NCBI GenBank assembly: GCA_016764015.1
Contig: JAESSR010000209.1
Coordinates: forward strand, 1 to 17,025
Direction of reading: 5' to 3'
DNA from: Phycisphaerales bacterium
GTDB lineage: Bacteria > Planctomycetota > Phycisphaerae > Phycisphaerales > UBA1924
Length of the DNA stretch: 17,025 nucleotides
In this document: positions 1 through 7,705 of the stretch, in pieces
Layout: the number at the start of each line of letters is the position of its first letter
How positions within the stretch are numbered: the first letter of the stretch is position 1
The notes under the pieces: generated by a model
The model's input: the letters and a program-made list of their open reading frames with translations, nothing else
Databases searched by the model: none
Told to the model about the DNA's origin: nothing
Position numbers and translations under genes: made by a program

Positions 1-48
1 AGTGGAGAATCTATCCATCGGGCGATTGTTTGTGAGGGAAATGTTTGT

Positions 49-1989
49 ATGGGTGTGCAAGGAATCGAAGATGGGCAAGGCGGCTCGCAGCACCGTGCAA
101 CCATCGGGCATGTGCTCAGCGATCTCAATGCACTCGAGATGATGCTCGAAAAAGGCATGATTGAAACAGGTATTCGTCGGATCGGGGCAGAGCAGGAACT
201 CGCCCTGGTCGACGATGCCTGCCAGCCTGCGCCTGTTGGGCCTGAGATTCTTGATGAGCTCAATGAAACCAAGGCAACGACCGAGATCGGTCGGTACAAC
301 CTTGAACTGAATCTGTCGCCGATGGAGCTGACAGGCGGGGTGCTCTGTGATGTACACAATGAACTCGATGACTTGATGGGGCGGACAGCCAAAGCAGCAG
401 CCAAGCACAAGGCCCGTCCGGTGCTGATCGGGATGTTGCCCACGATTTTGCAAGAACATCTGTCGATGGAGTTCATCACGCCTCGCCCACGGTATTACGC
501 GCTCAACGAGCGGATATCCAAAGCCAAAGGCGGGCGGTTCGATGTGCAGATCAAAGGGATCGACGAGCTTAAGTTCACTCATGATAACATCATGGTCGAA
601 GCACTCAATACCTCGTTTCAGTTGCATTACCAGGTGAACCCTGAGGACTTTGCGATTAGTTATAACTGTGCCCAGCTCATTACCGCGCCAACCTTGGCAG
701 CGGCGGCCAACTCGGCGGTGCTCTTTGGAAAACGGCTCTGGCACGAAACCCGGATCGCGATCTTTGAACAGATTGTCGATACCTCTGGCGCAGAGATTCC
801 ATCGCAGCGCGATGTGCTCAAGCGGGTACGGTTCGGCGAGAAATGGGTCGAATCATCGGTGCTTGAGATTTACCGAGATGATGTGACACGGTTCCGTGCG
901 TTGTTTGGTTCTGAAAAAGAAGAAGATTCGATTGCGATGGTTGAGCGCGGCGAAGTGCCCAAGCTCTATGGATTGCAAACGCACAACTCGACGGTGTATC
1001 GGTGGAACCGTCCGTGCTATGGGATTACCAATGGCAAGCCTCACCTACGGATCGAGAATCGGGTGTTGCCCGCTGGGCCGAGCATCGCTGATGAAGTCGC
1101 CAATGCTGCGCTGTGGTTTGGGCTGATGATTCAGATGCCTAAGGTGTATCCAGATTTGATCGAGCGGATGCCGTTTGAACATACACGGGCGAACTTTGTC
1201 GCCTCGGCGAGGTACGGACTCAATTTTAAAATGCACTGGATGGATGAGACAACGATCTCGGTGCGTGATCTGTTGCTTGAAGAACTCATCCCGCTTGCCA
1301 AGGCTGGGCTCAAATCCTGCTCAATCGATCAAGGGGATATTGATCTCTACATGGGCATCATCGAGGCTCGTGTCGCATCAGGCAAGAACGGTGCGCGGTG
1401 GATGCTCGATTCGGTTGCCAAGATTCATGACTTTGGCACCCGCGCCGAGCGGCTTGGGGCATTGACGGCTGCGACGATTGCACGGCAGGCATCGGGCATG
1501 CCGGTGCATGAGTGGGCGTTGGCGGATATCAATGAGTGCGGCAACTGGCAGTGCCACTATGAACGGGTCGGACAATATATGCAGACCGATTTGTTCACGG
1601 TGCAGGCCGATGAGTTGATTGATCTTGCTGCGTCGATTATGGGATGGGAGAAAATCCGTCATATCCCCGTTGAGGATGACAAGCACAACTTAGTTGGGCT
1701 GCTGAGCTATCGGGCGATTTTGAAGCTGGTTGCCGACCCGAAGATGCGATCGAAGGGGGCGGTTTCGGTGGCCGACATTATGGAACGCGATCCGGTGACG
1801 GCAACGCCCGAAACATCCACGCTCGATGCGATTGAACGCATGAAGGAGCACGGAACATCGTGTTTGCCTGTAGTTGAGGGAGGCAAACTCGTTGGGATCG
1901 TCACAGAGCATGATTACATGCGGATCGCCGGGCAGCTCCTCGAAGATCAGCTTCGGGCGAACGCTCAGCGGACTGAAGATCAAGAATGA
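49..1989 (+). CDS. GCS2-family glutamate-cysteine-ligase-like protein with C-terminal CBS pair
   Basis: This 646-residue protein has two parts. Residues ~25-480 resemble the GCS2 carboxylate-amine ligase fold: a GAEQE motif with E48 and E50 matches the metal-binding start of the family, followed by a YNLELNLSP strand, a QLHYQVNP segment and an LRIENRVLPAGPS segment like the family's Arg-containing active-site strand. Residues ~520-640 look like two CBS motifs, the second clearer (DIMERDPVTATPETSTLDA then LPVVEGGKLVGIVTEHD). GCS2 enzymes make an ATP-dependent gamma-glutamyl amide bond; CBS pairs usually sense adenine nucleotides, so nucleotide control of ligase activity is an inference. The actual amine substrate cannot be read from sequence; it need not be cysteine. 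The ATG at 49 is preceded by GAGGGA at 33-38. The next gene starts 78 bases downstream on the same strand. Confidence 0.85.
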   Translation: MGVQGIEDGQGGSQHRATIGHVLSDLNALEMMLEKGMIETGIRRIGAEQELALVDDACQPAPVGPEILDELNETKATTEIGRYNLELNLSPMELTGGVLCDVHNELDDLMGRTAKAAAKHKARPVLIGMLPTILQEHLSMEFITPRPRYYALNERISKAKGGRFDVQIKGIDELKFTHDNIMVEALNTSFQLHYQVNPEDFAISYNCAQLITAPTLAAAANSAVLFGKRLWHETRIAIFEQIVDTSGAEIPSQRDVLKRVRFGEKWVESSVLEIYRDDVTRFRALFGSEKEEDSIAMVERGEVPKLYGLQTHNSTVYRWNRPCYGITNGKPHLRIENRVLPAGPSIADEVANAALWFGLMIQMPKVYPDLIERMPFEHTRANFVASARYGLNFKMHWMDETTISVRDLLLEELIPLAKAGLKSCSIDQGDIDLYMGIIEARVASGKNGARWMLDSVAKIHDFGTRAERLGALTAATIARQASGMPVHEWALADINECGNWQCHYERVGQYMQTDLFTVQADELIDLAASIMGWEKIRHIPVEDDKHNLVGLLSYRAILKLVADPKMRSKGAVSVADIMERDPVTATPETSTLDAIERMKEHGTSCLPVVEGGKLVGIVTEHDYMRIAGQLLEDQLRANAQRTEDQE

Positions 1990-2067
1990 TGATGAAGATC
2001 GGCGTGTCTTTGGCCGATGATATCTATGATTCGGTGCAGGTAGTTTGCAAGCGAGGACGCATCGGTG

Positions 2068-3441
2068 ATGTCCACCAACGACGATCTCAAAACCAAGTTT
2101 GTCCGATCAGTTGATGATCGAAATTCACTCAGCAATGTCGGTGCGCGATGGACCAAGCGAGAGCTTGGGCGATTTGAGTCTGATGATCATCGGGGAACGA
2201 CGCTTGTTGTGATCGGTGGCGTACACGGCAATGAGCCAGCGGGCTTGATCGCGGCGATGCGGGTGCTCGATACACTCAATGCAGAAGAACCCACCGGGTT
2301 TCACGGGCAGTTGGTGGTGCTCGGTGGGAATCTGCCGGCTCTCAATAGCGATGATGAAAACGCACGATACATCGACTTTGATCTGAACCGGATTTTCACC
2401 GATGAGCAGATCGCGATGCCTGAGGATACGAGTGTTGAGCATGGGCAGATGCAAGAGTTGCTCGCGGCGTTGCGTTCGATCCGTGCGCAGAGCGAGCGGA
2501 TGATTGTGATGGATCTGCATACGACGAGTTCGGATGCGCCGCCGGTGGCGGTGTTTGAGGATTCGATCATGGCGCGTGAGTTTGCTAGGCAGATGCCGTT
2601 GCCGATCTATCTCGGGTTTGAAGAGGAACTCGATGGGCTGGTGATTGATCGCGTCACCAACGAGCTTGGATCGGTGGCGATTGTCGTTGAAGGCGGGCAG
2701 CACAACGATCCGCAATCGATCGTCGTGCACGAGGCAGTGATCTGGGCGGGGCTCCATGCGAGTGGGATATTGCCGATCGGATCACTGATTGGATCATTCG
2801 CTCATGAAACAATGCCCGGCGATGTGTTGCGAAAGGCAGTGGGGGATCAGGCGTATAAGGTATTTGATATCCGTCATCGATACGCCATTGAGCACGATGA
2901 CTTTGTGATATGCCCGGGGATAGTTGCGGGCAAGAAGATCAAACAAGAGGTGACACCGATTGCGGTTGAGAACGGGCAAGAGATTGTTTCGCCGGTACGC
3001 GGGCGGGTGTTTTTGCCCAATATGCAAGAGACCAAGCGCGTCGGTGATGATGGATTCTTTATCGTTCGCCACATTGATGAAGGCTGGCTTGGGTTCTCGG
3101 CGAGGCTTCGCAAGCAGGAATGGATTCATCGGATTATTGCTCATCTGCCCGGGGTGTATCGGATTGATGATGCTGGGCATGGCTCGTTGTATGTCGATCG
3201 TGATATCGCCGGCGTGCTTAAGCGGCAGGTGTTCCATCTGTTTGGGTACCGCTTGATTCGCCACGACCAACACGACGGCGGGCATGGGGTTGTGCGTGCG
3301 TGGAACGGGATGACTTCGTTCTGTAAGGCGTTCTTCCGTGGGCCGATTCCGGGTGGGCCTGATGAAAATGATCCAAGATTCTGGATCGTTCGGCGGCATC
3401 ATCTTGACCGTATCGACCGTATCGACCGTGCCGATCGCTGA
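2068..3441 (+). CDS. Succinylglutamate desuccinylase/aspartoacylase-family zinc hydrolase with extended C-terminus
   Basis: A 457-residue zinc amidohydrolase/carboxypeptidase-like enzyme of the AstE/AspA family. The zinc site is visible: H53 and E56 in GGVHGNEPAG, H151 in MDLHTTSS. DLNR at 105-108 is the substrate-carboxylate Arg motif, and E208 in VVEGGQHND is the expected catalytic Glu. Residues ~285-340 form the beta-rich C-terminal domain typical of the family. About 110 more residues follow, which is unusual; the very end repeats (L/I/A)DR. The family removes N-acyl groups from amino acids (N-acetylaspartate, N-succinylglutamate); the substrate here is unknown. GTG at 2065 and ATG at 2068 are adjacent possible starts behind GAGGA at 2053-2057; I chose the ATG. 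No arginine-succinyltransferase genes lie nearby, so a true astE role is not supported. Confidence 0.85.
   Translation: MSTNDDLKTKFVRSVDDRNSLSNVGARWTKRELGRFESDDHRGTTLVVIGGVHGNEPAGLIAAMRVLDTLNAEEPTGFHGQLVVLGGNLPALNSDDENARYIDFDLNRIFTDEQIAMPEDTSVEHGQMQELLAALRSIRAQSERMIVMDLHTTSSDAPPVAVFEDSIMAREFARQMPLPIYLGFEEELDGLVIDRVTNELGSVAIVVEGGQHNDPQSIVVHEAVIWAGLHASGILPIGSLIGSFAHETMPGDVLRKAVGDQAYKVFDIRHRYAIEHDDFVICPGIVAGKKIKQEVTPIAVENGQEIVSPVRGRVFLPNMQETKRVGDDGFFIVRHIDEGWLGFSARLRKQEWIHRIIAHLPGVYRIDDAGHGSLYVDRDIAGVLKRQVFHLFGYRLIRHDQHDGGHGVVRAWNGMTSFCKAFFRGPIPGGPDENDPRFWIVRRHHLDRIDRIDRADR
3403..3438 (+). repeat. 9-bp tandem repeat encoding (L/I/A)-D-R at the end of the hydrolase gene
   Basis: Four consecutive 9-bp units sit immediately before the stop codon: CTTGACCGT, ATCGACCGT, ATCGACCGT and the diverged GCCGATCGC. 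The two middle units are identical. They give LDR-IDR-IDR-ADR. This looks like slippage-driven expansion of a basic/acidic tail and probably varies in copy number between strains. Confidence 0.75.
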
Positions 3442-3458
3442 GCGGGTATAGTCGGTGT

Positions 3459-3713
3459 ATGAACAATCGAATACTGGTCAACTGTCTCGCGTTGGTGACG
3501 CTCGCTGGGCGTCGGAATCATGGTGAGCCAACTCAACAGGTCTATGCCAGGGGTGCGGTGGCGGCGGATCATTCCGTGGCTTCATGGGCAGGGGCGGCGA
3601 TGCTTGGCAAGGGTGGAAATGCCGTCGATGCGGTGGCGGGTGATCGTTGCAAAGGCGGGCGACCGGCGGGGATCAACGAGACTTTGATTACGGACATGAA
3701 TCGGCGTAATTGA
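3459..3713 (+). pseudogene. Truncated gamma-glutamyltranspeptidase N-terminal remnant
   Basis: The 84-codon frame begins with a hydrophobic leader (ILVNCLALVTLAG) and then reads GAVAADHSVASWAGAAMLGK followed by GGNAVDAVA. This closely follows the hallmark N-terminus of gamma-glutamyltranspeptidases (G-x-V-A-x-x-H-x-x-A-S-x-x-G-x-x-x-L-x-x-GGNAVDAA). Recognisable similarity stops right after this motif, at about residue 60; the remaining ~24 codons do not match the family that I can tell. A full enzyme is ~550 residues with a catalytic Thr in the small subunit; none of that is present before the next gene starts at 3754. The leader ends LAG-R where a lipoprotein would have LAG-C, so a lipobox Cys may have mutated (inference). 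No ribosome binding site is evident. A short expressed protein cannot be excluded. Confidence 0.7.
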
Positions 3714-3753
3714 TGCTGGGTTTCTTCGCATCGGTGTGCCTAGATTTAAGTTC

Positions 3754-5139
3754 ATGAGTTGTACGCATTTGCCAGAGATTTCAGATACCAAACTAGGGCT
3801 CCGCGCGGGGATTACGATCGCGACACACTTTGTCGTCGATGTGTTTTCGTTTGTGGGCGTTGCCTTGTTGCCTTTGTTTGCGGTGTTGTTGGATATGCCG
3901 ACGGAGAAGAAGGCGTTGCTTTTGGCGCTGGGTTCGTTTTGTTCGGGTGCGATCCAGCCTGTGGTTGCGTGGGCGAGTGATAAGTTTGATACGCGGGCAT
4001 TGGGGACATTGGGCTTTGTGGTTGCGGTGCTGTGCATCGGCAATCTGGGCATGGCGACGAACTTCACGCAGTTTGCGATTTTGTACAGCTTGGGCGCCGT
4101 TGGGATCGGTGCGTTCCATCCGCCAGCGGCGGCGATCGTCGGACACCTTGGTGGCTCGAAGCGTTCGATAATGATCGCGTTGTTTTTCCTCGCGGGGATG
4201 AGCGGCGGGATTATTGGCAATGTGTTCACGCCTCGTTATGTAGAGATGATGACCCCGATGGTTGATGGGCAGGCAGATACGACGGCTGGTGTGCTGGCGT
4301 TGCGGTGGTTCATTCCTGTCGGGCTTGCATTCGCATTGTTGTTGGCGTTGACGATTCACAAGGTTGGGCATCGTCATTCGTCTGCGGATCATCATGTGTC
4401 TTGGGATGCCAAGGAACGCAGGGCGCGTTGGTTTGCGGTCGGCGTGTTGTACTTAGCCAATATGGTTCGGTTCAGTGTGAACATGGCGTTGATATATTTG
4501 CTTGTTGAGCTCGCCGGCGAGATCACGCTTGCGCAATCGGATGCGGCACTGAGCGATGCACAACTCGGCGTGCAAGCATCGCGACTCAACGGATTGTTCC
4601 AGGCGTCGATGCAAGTAGGGATGGGCAGCGTTGGGATTATCCTTGGCTTCATGCTCTCGGCGCGATTTGAAAAACTCGCGTTTGTGGTGCTGCCGATCTT
4701 GGGATCGTTCGCTCTGTTTATGATTCCACGAGCGGGCATGATCGGCGATGGCGCACAAGTGCCCGTGGCGATCATCGGGACGATTTTGACCGGCGTTGGA
4801 TTTGGTGCGGTCATTCCGGTGAGCATTTCGCTTGCACAGAGGTTGCTGCCTCACCGGACGAGCCTTGCGAGTGGTCTGATGCTCGGGGGCGCGTGGATGC
4901 TCGCGTTTGTCGGACCGATCTTTGCCGAGATCGTGCATAAAGGGTTTGCGAACAAGCCCAACACGCCTGCGTTCTTGCTCGATGCGATTGGTTCACTCCC
5001 CGATGGCTTATCGGCATCGCTGCTCGATGGCTTTGGGCTTGACGCCGGGTTCACCGCGACGGCGGTTGCACTTTTTATTGCGGGTTTGATATCGCTGTTG
5101 CTGCCACACAAACTCATCGTAGAAGTGGCTAAACACTGA
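3754..5139 (+). CDS. MFS transporter, fosmidomycin-resistance (Fsr)-like
   Basis: A 461-residue polytopic membrane protein, apparently with 12 helices and a central hydrophilic loop around residues 205-230 (HKVGHRHSSADHHVSWDAKE) that splits it into two six-helix halves, as in the major facilitator superfamily. The first half has a DKFDTRALG loop in the position of the MFS loop 2-3 signature, and GAVGIGAFHPPAAAIVG, which resembles the GxGxGAFHP segment of Fsr-type exporters. By family this is a proton-coupled exporter of a small molecule; the substrate is not readable. An in-frame GTG lies upstream at 3736, but the ATG at 3754 places the first helix normally, so I prefer it. Neither start has a strong Shine-Dalgarno sequence. 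The gene follows a GGT remnant and precedes the regulatory region of the VIT/vWA operon. Confidence 0.8.
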   Translation: MSCTHLPEISDTKLGLRAGITIATHFVVDVFSFVGVALLPLFAVLLDMPTEKKALLLALGSFCSGAIQPVVAWASDKFDTRALGTLGFVVAVLCIGNLGMATNFTQFAILYSLGAVGIGAFHPPAAAIVGHLGGSKRSIMIALFFLAGMSGGIIGNVFTPRYVEMMTPMVDGQADTTAGVLALRWFIPVGLAFALLLALTIHKVGHRHSSADHHVSWDAKERRARWFAVGVLYLANMVRFSVNMALIYLLVELAGEITLAQSDAALSDAQLGVQASRLNGLFQASMQVGMGSVGIILGFMLSARFEKLAFVVLPILGSFALFMIPRAGMIGDGAQVPVAIIGTILTGVGFGAVIPVSISLAQRLLPHRTSLASGLMLGGAWMLAFVGPIFAEIVHKGFANKPNTPAFLLDAIGSLPDGLSASLLDGFGLDAGFTATAVALFIAGLISLLLPHKLIVEVAKH

Positions 5140-5157
5140 TTCGTTTGTGATCAGTGT
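5133..5157 (+). terminator. Possible weak hairpin at the end of the MFS gene
   Basis: An inverted repeat of ACACTGAT (5133-5140) and ATCAGTGT (5150-5157) encloses a 9-base loop and includes the MFS stop codon. There is no following T-run, so if it terminates transcription it is weak; it could equally be an operator element because its right arm overlaps the first of the TGTGAC repeats. Confidence 0.3.
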
Positions 5158-5211
5158 GACACGATTGTGACATTGGAATATGATTTGTAGATTTGTGACA
5201 AAGAGGTGACA
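5145..5211 (+). promoter_or_regulatory. TGTGAC direct repeats with 11-bp periodicity upstream of the VIT/vWA operon
   Basis: The intergenic region holds GTGTGAC at 5154-5160 and TTGTGAC at 5165-5171, exactly 11 bp apart, and then TTGTGAC at 5193-5199 and AGGTGAC at 5204-5210, again exactly 11 bp apart. A further TGTGA lies at 5146-5150. OmpR/PhoB-family regulators bind as head-to-tail dimers on direct repeats with ~11-bp spacing, and this operon encodes such a regulator. I therefore infer an autoregulatory operator. The rest of the 156-bp gap (to 5295) shows no convincing sigma-70 -35/-10 pair, which would fit an activator-dependent promoter. Confidence 0.5.
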
Positions 5212-5295
5212 ACCTTTCTACAAGATGGGATGTATCTATTCATGGTGCAGACGATTGTCGCGTTGACGATTCGTGCCATTACAGGAGACCCCATC

Positions 5296-7650
5296 ATGAA
5301 CCCGATCACACACATTCATCCGCGTACGCTCGTAGCACTCTCGACGATGTCCCTTATGCTGAGTGCCGGCGGAACAATCGCACAGAGCGCGTCCCAGCCT
5401 GAGATCAATGTGCGAGTGGATACGGTCATCACCGAGCCTCAGATTGATTTCATCATGCCTCAACGCAGGGTTGGGAGTCAATACATCACCAATATCAGTG
5501 CGGTCGAGGTCGATGTTCGGCTCACCGATACGCTCGCGACTACTCATATCGATATCACCGTCGTCAACAACGGGTCGCGTACATCGCAGGCGCGTTTGGT
5601 CTTGCCAGTCCCCGATGGATCAACCATCCGATCGTTCGGGATCGACGGGCTTGGCGACGAACCCACTGCCAAGCTATTGCCGCGTGAAGAAGCAACCCGA
5701 AGATACAACGAGATCGTCCGCAAGATGATCGATCCAGGGTTGCTCGAGTTTGTCGGCAACGCCATGATCCAGTCATCGGTGTTCCCGGTTGAGCCGGGCG
5801 AATCACGCACCATGACCATCGTCTATGAACAAACCCTCGATGCCCATCGCGGGCGCGTGGAGTATGTGCTCCCCAGATCAGCATCGTACAACAACTCATC
5901 GATCAACTGGACGATGAACATCAATCTCGAATCGGTCGGCTCGCTGGGGCCGGTGTTCTCGCCTTCGCATCCGATTGTTTCCAAAATCACAGGCAAACAA
6001 ACCATGAAGGTCGCGGTGCCGATGCTCGACGAACCCGGCGCGTTCCGGCTATACGCGGTGCTCGGCTCTGAGGAAGACGCGACGACATTGCTCTATCCAG
6101 ATCCGAACGATCCAGACTCAGGGTATTTTATGTTCATCGCCGACGCGCCGGAGATCGATGCGAGCACGGAGACGATTCCGCGAGAAATTACCATCGTGAT
6201 CGATCGCTCAGGATCAATGAACGGCGTGAAAATCGAACAAGCCCGTGAATCCGCCAAGCAGATAGTTCAAGGCATGAAGATGGGTGAGTATGTTCACACC
6301 ATTGATTATTCTGAAGATATCCGCTCGTTCTCTGATCACCCGGTGGAGATCACCAAAGAAACCTTGGCCGCGATCATCCAATACATCAACAATATTCAAT
6401 CTCGCGGCGGCACCAACCTCCACGGCGCACTCATGGAAGCACTTGCATCGAAGGTGACCCAAGGGCACCTGCCGATGGTTTTATTCTTGACCGACGGGCT
6501 GGCGTCTACAGGTGTGACGGGCGAGCGTGAGATCCGAGCTGCGGCCCAGAAAGCCAACACGCACGAGCGCCGAGTGTTCACATTCGGGATCGGGTTCGAT
6601 GTCAATGTGCCTTTGCTTGATGGATTGGCGATGGATACCCGCGCCCAATCGACCTTTGTGCTTCCCAACGAGGATGTCGAGATGAAGGTCGGGCAGGTCT
6701 TTGACAAGCTCGATGGCCCGGTGATGATCGAGCCAATTTTTGGCACACATTACGAGACTTCATGCGACACAAACCCGCAGCTACTCATGATGGAACCGAG
6801 TTCCCTCGGGGATCTCTTTTCAGGCTCGCGCGTGGTTGTGCTCGGGCAGTACAAAAACCTTGCTCATGAGCCAGCACACATGTGGATTCGATCTAGCGTC
6901 GATCCCCAAGAAGATTCGATTACGATCCAAGCTGATTTCTTCGTTGAGGATGCCTCGACGCGATATGCCTTCATTGCTCGGCTCTGGGCCCAGAAGCGGA
7001 TGGATTCCCTCATCAATCAGATCCGGCTTGCCGGTGCGAGCGGATCAGCACCCAATACAGAACTTGTAGATGAAATTGTTCGGCTCTCGCTCGAACACGG
7101 AATTTTGTCTGAATACACCGCCTTCCTCGCGGAGGAAGAACTCGGGCTTGAGGTAGCAAATGCTCGAACGGATGACGGGCGATTACGAGTCGCGCGGAAA
7201 GCTGCCGCAAGAGCGATCGATCTCAATGCAGTTCGATCTGGCAGGGGAGCAATGTCACAGTATGCCAGCCGCCAGAATGCGGATGCGGTGCAGATCCAAG
7301 CGGACATGGACGAGCAGGGAGTCTCATATGGATATACGGGTATCATACAATCCGATTCAGCCGTCAAGGCCAACAAGTACATGGACTCGAACATGAACCA
7401 GGTCGTCATCACCACCGTCCAACGCGGGGTCGGCGCAACACTTTACAAGAAGCAAGACAAATGGGTCGATGCCAAGCTCGGCGAGCAGGCCGGCGAAGAG
7501 CCTGAGATCACTATCGAGTTCGACACTGAGGAATACTGGGCGATTATCACCGATCTCGTTTCACAGGATCGCCAGTGGATCCTCGCCAACCGCGGCGATG
7601 TCTACTTCATGAATCATTCCAAGCGAGTTCTCGTCCGCAACCCGAAATAA
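5296..7650 (+). CDS. Secreted VIT- and von Willebrand factor A-domain protein
   Basis: This 784-residue protein begins with a signal-peptide-like leader (hydrophobic stretch LVALSTMSLMLSAGG, likely cut after AQS or nearby). A VIT domain follows at about residues 60-195 (PREEATRRYNEI and VFPVEPGESRTMTIVYEQ are typical). A vWA domain begins near residue 295 with a complete MIDAS: DRSGS at 303-307, T373 in GGTNLHG and D400 in TDG. The ~280 residues after the vWA domain have no domain I can name. No C-terminal membrane anchor or sorting signal is visible, so it is probably periplasmic or surface-associated. The start at 5296 is preferred over upstream GTG/ATG codons from 5206 because AGGAG lies at 5283-5287 and the signal peptide starts there. 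VIT/vWA proteins mediate metal-dependent protein binding; the ligand is unknown. It is first in a four-gene operon. Confidence 0.88.
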   Translation: MNPITHIHPRTLVALSTMSLMLSAGGTIAQSASQPEINVRVDTVITEPQIDFIMPQRRVGSQYITNISAVEVDVRLTDTLATTHIDITVVNNGSRTSQARLVLPVPDGSTIRSFGIDGLGDEPTAKLLPREEATRRYNEIVRKMIDPGLLEFVGNAMIQSSVFPVEPGESRTMTIVYEQTLDAHRGRVEYVLPRSASYNNSSINWTMNINLESVGSLGPVFSPSHPIVSKITGKQTMKVAVPMLDEPGAFRLYAVLGSEEDATTLLYPDPNDPDSGYFMFIADAPEIDASTETIPREITIVIDRSGSMNGVKIEQARESAKQIVQGMKMGEYVHTIDYSEDIRSFSDHPVEITKETLAAIIQYINNIQSRGGTNLHGALMEALASKVTQGHLPMVLFLTDGLASTGVTGEREIRAAAQKANTHERRVFTFGIGFDVNVPLLDGLAMDTRAQSTFVLPNEDVEMKVGQVFDKLDGPVMIEPIFGTHYETSCDTNPQLLMMEPSSLGDLFSGSRVVVLGQYKNLAHEPAHMWIRSSVDPQEDSITIQADFFVEDASTRYAFIARLWAQKRMDSLINQIRLAGASGSAPNTELVDEIVRLSLEHGILSEYTAFLAEEELGLEVANARTDDGRLRVARKAAARAIDLNAVRSGRGAMSQYASRQNADAVQIQADMDEQGVSYGYTGIIQSDSAVKANKYMDSNMNQVVITTVQRGVGATLYKKQDKWVDAKLGEQAGEEPEITIEFDTEEYWAIITDLVSQDRQWILANRGDVYFMNHSKRVLVRNPK

Positions 7651-7705
7651 TCCGTCCCATTGTGATATCCTTCATATGAATACCAACTGAACAGGAGCAT
7701 GACCC

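Noticed and set aside
2125..2757. Long minus-strand open frame (210 codons) opposite the AstE/AspA-like gene
   Set aside because: Arg/His/Ile-rich translation without domain-like patterns; the plus-strand frame has clear zinc-site motifs. It is a mirror of biased codon use.
5146..5160. CRP-like TGTGA-N6-TCACA site
   Set aside because: The second half is TGTGAC in direct, not inverted, orientation, so the CRP palindrome is not met; the direct-repeat reading explains the region better.
5206..5295. N-terminal extension of the VIT/vWA protein from an upstream GTG
   Set aside because: It would place 30 residues before the signal peptide and run through the operator-like repeats; AGGAG and the ATG at 5296 fit much better.
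7651..7705. Separate promoter for the DUF4139 gene
   Set aside because: The 55-base gap has only a single TTGTGA and no -35/-10 pair or terminator; co-transcription with the VIT/vWA gene is simpler.
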